Positions 60,806-64,000 of a stretch of DNA of 64,000 nt are shown piece after piece. The position numbers and the translations under genes are program-made. The notes beneath the pieces were generated by a model. It was not told the origin of the DNA and searched no databases. It was given only the letters and a program-made list of their open reading frames with translations. The DNA lies in assembly GCF_019492055.1 (NCBI RefSeq), contig NZ_JAICBX010000007.1, forward strand, positions 85,668 through 149,667, written 5' to 3'. The first letter of the stretch is position 1. Each line of letters begins with the position of its first letter. Source of the DNA: Flavimaribacter sediminis. Lineage in GTDB: Bacteria; Pseudomonadota; Alphaproteobacteria; Rhizobiales; Rhizobiaceae.

Positions 60806-61687
60806 ATGGAAAAGCGGGTGACCTTCAAGGGATGGACGCTGCCGCTCATCCTGATCTTCCCGCAAGTCCTGATCTCCGCCGTGTTCTTTTTCTATCCGGC
60901 GGGCGAGGCGATCTGGCAATCGCTGTTCATACCGGACCCGTTCGGCCTGTCGGCGCAATTCGTCGGTCTCGGCAATTTCGAATTTCTCTTCTCCGACAAA
61001 TATTATCGCGCCTCCTTTGTCACCACCGCGATCTTCTCGACGCTGGTGACGCTGGTCTCGATGGTTCCGGCGCTGTTTCTCGCCGTGCTCGCCGACCGGC
61101 TGGTCAAGGGCGCGACGACCTATCGCACGCTTCTGATCTGGCCCTACGCGGTGGCGCCGGCGGTGGCCGGCGTGCTGTGGCTCTTCATGTTCAACACGCG
61201 CGTCGGCGTCGTTTCCTGGTATCTCAGCCAGCTCGGCTATGACTGGAACCACGTGCTCAACCAGACCGAGGCGATGGGGCTGGTGGTGCTCGCCTCCTCC
61301 TGGGGCCGCATCAGCTACAATTTCCTGTTCTTCTTCGCCGCGCTTCAATCCGTGCCGCGCTCGGTGATCGAGGCGGCGGCGATCGACGGCGCGCATTTCT
61401 GGCGGCGATTCTTCACGATCGTGCTGCCGCTGATTTCGCCGACCACCTTCTTCCTGCTGGTGGTCAATATTGTCTACGCCTTCTTCGAGACCTTCGGCGT
61501 GATCCACACGATCACCGGCGGCGGGCCGCAGCAGGCGACGACGATCCTCGTCTACAAGGTCTATGCGGACGGCTTCGTCGGCCAGGATCTGGGATCCTCG
61601 GCCGCGCAATCGGTGGTCCTCCTACTCGTCGTCGGGGCGCTGACGGTGCTGCAGTTCAAATATGTCGAGCGGAGGGTTCACTATTGA
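60806..61687 (+). CDS. ugpA: Glycerol-3-phosphate ABC transporter permease UgpA
   Basis: 293 residues, six membrane helices. It begins [19 protein letters not shown]. The coupling loop for the ATPase is [19 protein letters not shown] (the EAA motif), followed by [19 protein letters not shown]. It follows ugpB by 78 bases, and its stop overlaps the ugpE start by four bases. Confidence 0.95.
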   Translation: MEKRVTFKGWTLPLILIFPQVLISAVFFFYPAGEAIWQSLFIPDPFGLSAQFVGLGNFEFLFSDKYYRASFVTTAIFSTLVTLVSMVPALFLAVLADRLVKGATTYRTLLIWPYAVAPAVAGVLWLFMFNTRVGVVSWYLSQLGYDWNHVLNQTEAMGLVVLASSWGRISYNFLFFFAALQSVPRSVIEAAAIDGAHFWRRFFTIVLPLISPTTFFLLVVNIVYAFFETFGVIHTITGGGPQQATTILVYKVYADGFVGQDLGSSAAQSVVLLLVVGALTVLQFKYVERRVHY

Positions 61688-62571
61688 CCTCCGAAGCCGT
61701 CAGGGCCGCGCCGATCGTTGAACCGCCGCCCGGCATGGTGGAGAAACGCGGCCGCGCGCTTTGGCTCACCCATGTCTTCATGATCCTGGGCGTGATGGTG
61801 ATCTTCTTTCCGATCTGGCTCGCCTTCGTCGCCTCGACGGTGACGCAGCCGGAAATCGTTCGCCCGCCAATGCCGCTCCTGCCTGGGCCGCACCTGATCG
61901 AGAACTACACGCGGGCGCTTTTCTCCGGCGTCAATGTGCCGGTCTCGACGATGCTGCTCAATTCGCTGGTCATGGCGCTCGGCATCGCCATTGGCAAGAT
62001 CGCGATTTCGCTCCTTTCGGCCTTCGCGATCGTCTATTTCCGTTTTCCCGGCCGCGGGCTGTTCTTCTGGATGATCTTCATCACGCTGATGCTGCCGGTG
62101 GAGGTCAGGATCGTGCCGACCTACGAGGTCGTCGCCGGCTTCGGCATGCTGAACTCCTATTCCGGGCTGATCTTTCCGCTGATCGCGTCGGCGACGGCGA
62201 CCTTTCTGTTTCGCCAGTTCTTCATGACGATCCCGGACGAACTGGCCGAAGCCGCCCGGGTGGACGGCGCAAGCCCCATGCGCTTCTTCCGCGACATCGT
62301 GCTACCGATGAGCCGCACCAACATCGCGGCGCTCTTCGTCATCCTCTTCATCTATGGCTGGAACCAGTATCTCTGGCCGCTGCTGATCACCACCGACCCG
62401 GACATGAACACCATCGTGATGGGCATCAAGCAGATGTTCCCGTCCGGCGACGACACGGCGGACTGGCCGGTCATCATGGCGGCGTCGATCCTGGCCATGA
62501 TCCCGCCGGTGATCGTAGTCGTCTCCATGCAGCAACTCTTCATCCGCGGCCTGCTCGACAGCGAAAAATAG
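61684..62571 (+). CDS. ugpE: Glycerol-3-phosphate ABC transporter permease UgpE
   Basis: 295 residues, six membrane helices. The start is TTG 61684, in a TTGA overlap with the ugpA stop. The EAA loop is [20 protein letters not shown], preceded by [10 protein letters not shown], and the [15 protein letters not shown] segment is typical of UgpE. It forms the channel with UgpA. Confidence 0.95.
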   Translation: MTSEAVRAAPIVEPPPGMVEKRGRALWLTHVFMILGVMVIFFPIWLAFVASTVTQPEIVRPPMPLLPGPHLIENYTRALFSGVNVPVSTMLLNSLVMALGIAIGKIAISLLSAFAIVYFRFPGRGLFFWMIFITLMLPVEVRIVPTYEVVAGFGMLNSYSGLIFPLIASATATFLFRQFFMTIPDELAEAARVDGASPMRFFRDIVLPMSRTNIAALFVILFIYGWNQYLWPLLITTDPDMNTIVMGIKQMFPSGDDTADWPVIMAASILAMIPPVIVVVSMQQLFIRGLLDSEK

Positions 62572-62576
62572 CACCT

Positions 62577-63629
62577 ATGGCAACAGTAGAATTCGACAAT
62601 GTGAAAAAACGCTTCGGCGCGACGAAGGTCATCCACGGCATTTCGATGGACGTGGCGGACGGCGAATTCATCGTCATCGTGGGCCCGTCCGGCTGCGGAA
62701 AATCGACGCTCCTGCGCATGGTGGCGGGGCTGGAATCGGTGTCGGAAGGCGAGATTCGCATTGACAGCGCGCGGGTCAACGAGAAGGAGCCGATGGACCG
62801 CGACATCGCCATGGTGTTCCAGAATTACGCGCTCTATCCGCATATGAGCGTGCGCCAGAACATGGCCTACAGCCTGAAGATCGCCGGCAAGGCGAAGAGC
62901 GAGATCGACCGGCGGGTGGCGGACGCGGCCAAGCTTTTGCAGCTCGAGCCCTATCTCGACCGCAAGCCGCGCGAACTCTCCGGCGGCCAGCGCCAGCGCG
63001 TCGCCATGGGCCGCGCGATCGTGCGCGAGCCGGCGGTGTTCCTGTTCGACGAGCCGCTGTCCAATCTCGACGCGAAACTGAGGGTACAGATGCGCCTCGA
63101 GATCAAGCACCTGCAGGCGCGGCTCGGCGTGACCGCGCTTTACGTGACGCACGACCAGGTGGAGGCCATGACCATGGCCGACCGGATGATCGTGATGAAC
63201 GCGGGCGTGGCCGAACAGATCGGCTCGCCGCTCGACGTCTACGAGCGGCCGGAAACGCTGTTCGCCGCGCAGTTCATCGGCAGCCCGTCGATGAACGTCG
63301 TGGAGGGGCGCGTGTCCGGCGGCCGGGCGACGCTCGCCGACGGCGCGTCGCTTGCCTGCGCGTCGGCCCATGAGGGCGACGTGATGGTGGGCGTGCGGCC
63401 GGAACACCTGACGGCCGACGCGGACGGGCCGATCACACTGACGGTTTCGGCCGCCGAGCCGCTCGGCGCCAACACGCTGTTGCACGGGTTTCTGGGCGAA
63501 ACGAAAACGGTCTTCACCGCCAGCCTGCCCGGCGTGCATCTTCATTCGAAATCGGCGGAGGCCGTGCGGCTGTCGGTGGCGCCGGAGAATATCCACCTGT
63601 TCGACCGGGAGACGGGCAAGCGGATTTGA
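62577..63629 (+). CDS. ugpC: Glycerol-3-phosphate ABC transporter ATPase UgpC
   Basis: 350 residues from ATG 62577, five bases after ugpE. Walker [10 protein letters not shown] is at residues 37-45, with Q-loop [14 protein letters not shown], signature [14 protein letters not shown], Walker [14 protein letters not shown] and H-loop VTHDQVEAM. The C-terminal TOBE domain ([21 protein letters not shown]) is the regulatory part of the MalK/UgpC type. Last gene of the operon. Confidence 0.95.
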   Translation: MATVEFDNVKKRFGATKVIHGISMDVADGEFIVIVGPSGCGKSTLLRMVAGLESVSEGEIRIDSARVNEKEPMDRDIAMVFQNYALYPHMSVRQNMAYSLKIAGKAKSEIDRRVADAAKLLQLEPYLDRKPRELSGGQRQRVAMGRAIVREPAVFLFDEPLSNLDAKLRVQMRLEIKHLQARLGVTALYVTHDQVEAMTMADRMIVMNAGVAEQIGSPLDVYERPETLFAAQFIGSPSMNVVEGRVSGGRATLADGASLACASAHEGDVMVGVRPEHLTADADGPITLTVSAAEPLGANTLLHGFLGETKTVFTASLPGVHLHSKSAEAVRLSVAPENIHLFDRETGKRI

Positions 63630-63856
63630 GCGGGCGTGAATTCGATATATTCTCCTAAATTATTGTAATATTTATATTAAAATAAAATCTGGCTTTGTTT
63701 CGGAATCCGCGTTTTTGCACCGGCCGCTCCGCCGCCGGCCGCGGCGCATCTTCCTTCCGATTGCTGATCTGATATGTAAAACTGTTTAAAAACAGGGTAT
63801 TGATCGATTTTGCCCTTGCCCGGAACCGCAAGTCCGGCCTGTTTTCAAAAGATACT
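63630..63856. other. Intergenic region after ugpC
   Basis: No gene. An AT-rich stretch at about 63640-63690 precedes a single copy of the dispersed core (TCTGGCTTTGTTTCGG, 63688-63703). A small palindrome CTGTTTAAAAACAG lies near 63782. The single copy at 5728 is likewise preceded by AT-rich DNA. Confidence 0.6.
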
Positions 63857-64000
63857 GGCTTTGTTTCGGGATTTGGCTTTGTTTCGGGATTTGGCTTTGT
63901 TTCGGGATTTGGCTTTGTTTCGGGATTTGGCTTTGTTTCGGGATTTGGCTTTGTTTCGGGATTTGGCTTTGTTTCGGGATTTGGCTTTGTTTCGGGATTT
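63857..64000 (+). repeat. Eight perfect tandem copies of an 18-bp unit
   Basis: The unit GGCTTTGTTTCGGGATTT is repeated exactly eight times, 144 bases, without a single mismatch, and runs to the last base of the window, so more copies may follow. There are no spacers, so it is not a CRISPR. The unit has no stop codon in any of six frames, but no start or ribosome site leads into it. Confidence 0.95.

Noticed and set aside
59336..61609. 757-codon minus-strand open frame opposite ugpB and ugpA
   Set aside because: Mirror image of strongly biased codons in two certain genes; low-complexity His/Arg/Glu-rich product with no domain.
61761..62576. Upstream in-frame extension of ugpC through ugpE
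   Set aside because: The frame is open by chance in another phase of ugpE. The ATPase family begins at [17 protein letters not shown] 62577.
63857..64000. 18-bp array considered as a CRISPR or a coding repeat
   Set aside because: No spacers between units. Although open in six frames, no start codon or ribosome site feeds into it.

Overview
The window is chromosomal DNA, GC-rich and densely packed. Gene content points to an alphaproteobacterium, most likely in the Hyphomicrobiales (Hoeflea/Martelella/Aquamicrobium-like; genus is inference). Supporting signs are an HWE-type histidine kinase, DUF2783 and YrhK proteins, a MetA-type homoserine acyltransferase, TRAP and BMP-family transporters, and strong codon bias that creates long antisense reading frames. 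No phage, IS element, integrase or CRISPR array was seen. One tRNA gene (Arg, anticodon CCT) is present.

Layout. 1-5.6 kb: 3' end of metH, then a MoxR ATPase, metA and a VWA protein (metA lies between the MoxR/VWA partners), then galM. 6-7.5 kb: a PfkB kinase and a histidine-phosphatase-like protein lacking its catalytic RH pair. 7.9-14.2 kb: a SARP/TolB/TPR-type regulator overlapping a 1440-residue protein that joins a cytochrome P450 to a membrane-anchored DyP-type peroxidase. This is the most unusual object in the window. 14.2-18 kb: glycerate 2-kinase, an AllG-like (DUF1116) protein and a urea transporter, which together resemble a ureide/purine salvage module. 18-21.3 kb: pcaB, pcaD and kynU, then divergent dxr.

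23.1-31.8 kb: a complete tyrosine/homogentisate catabolic island. It holds a MarR regulator, hmgA, fumarylacetoacetase, an MBL hydrolase, a flavin hydroxylase with a small DUF2783 partner (MhaAB-like), a VOC protein, maiA, hppD and an Lrp regulator. An orphan TRAP binding protein follows. These enzymes should take 4-hydroxyphenylpyruvate, and probably 3-hydroxyphenylacetate, to fumarate and acetoacetate.

33-40 kb: accessory and envelope genes. They include a broken symporter/solute-binding pseudogene, a secreted Pro-rich repeat protein with a peptidoglycan-binding domain, an acetamidase/formamidase, a triplicated YrhK membrane protein, a chloramphenicol-phosphotransferase-like kinase and wrbA. 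40-46 kb: a tightly overlapped BMP-type ABC uptake operon containing an amidase. 46-51 kb: a beta-propeller protein, a Crp-family regulator and a divergent KaiC-like/HWE-kinase pair. 51-59 kb: LysM, GST, DUF4242, LysR, GNAT, CAP-domain, Tat-exported aldo/keto reductase, DUF6064, antiporter and class D beta-lactamase genes. 59.4-63.6 kb: the ugpBAEC glycerol-3-phosphate transporter. The window ends in eight perfect copies of an 18-bp tandem repeat whose core also occurs singly at two intergenic sites.
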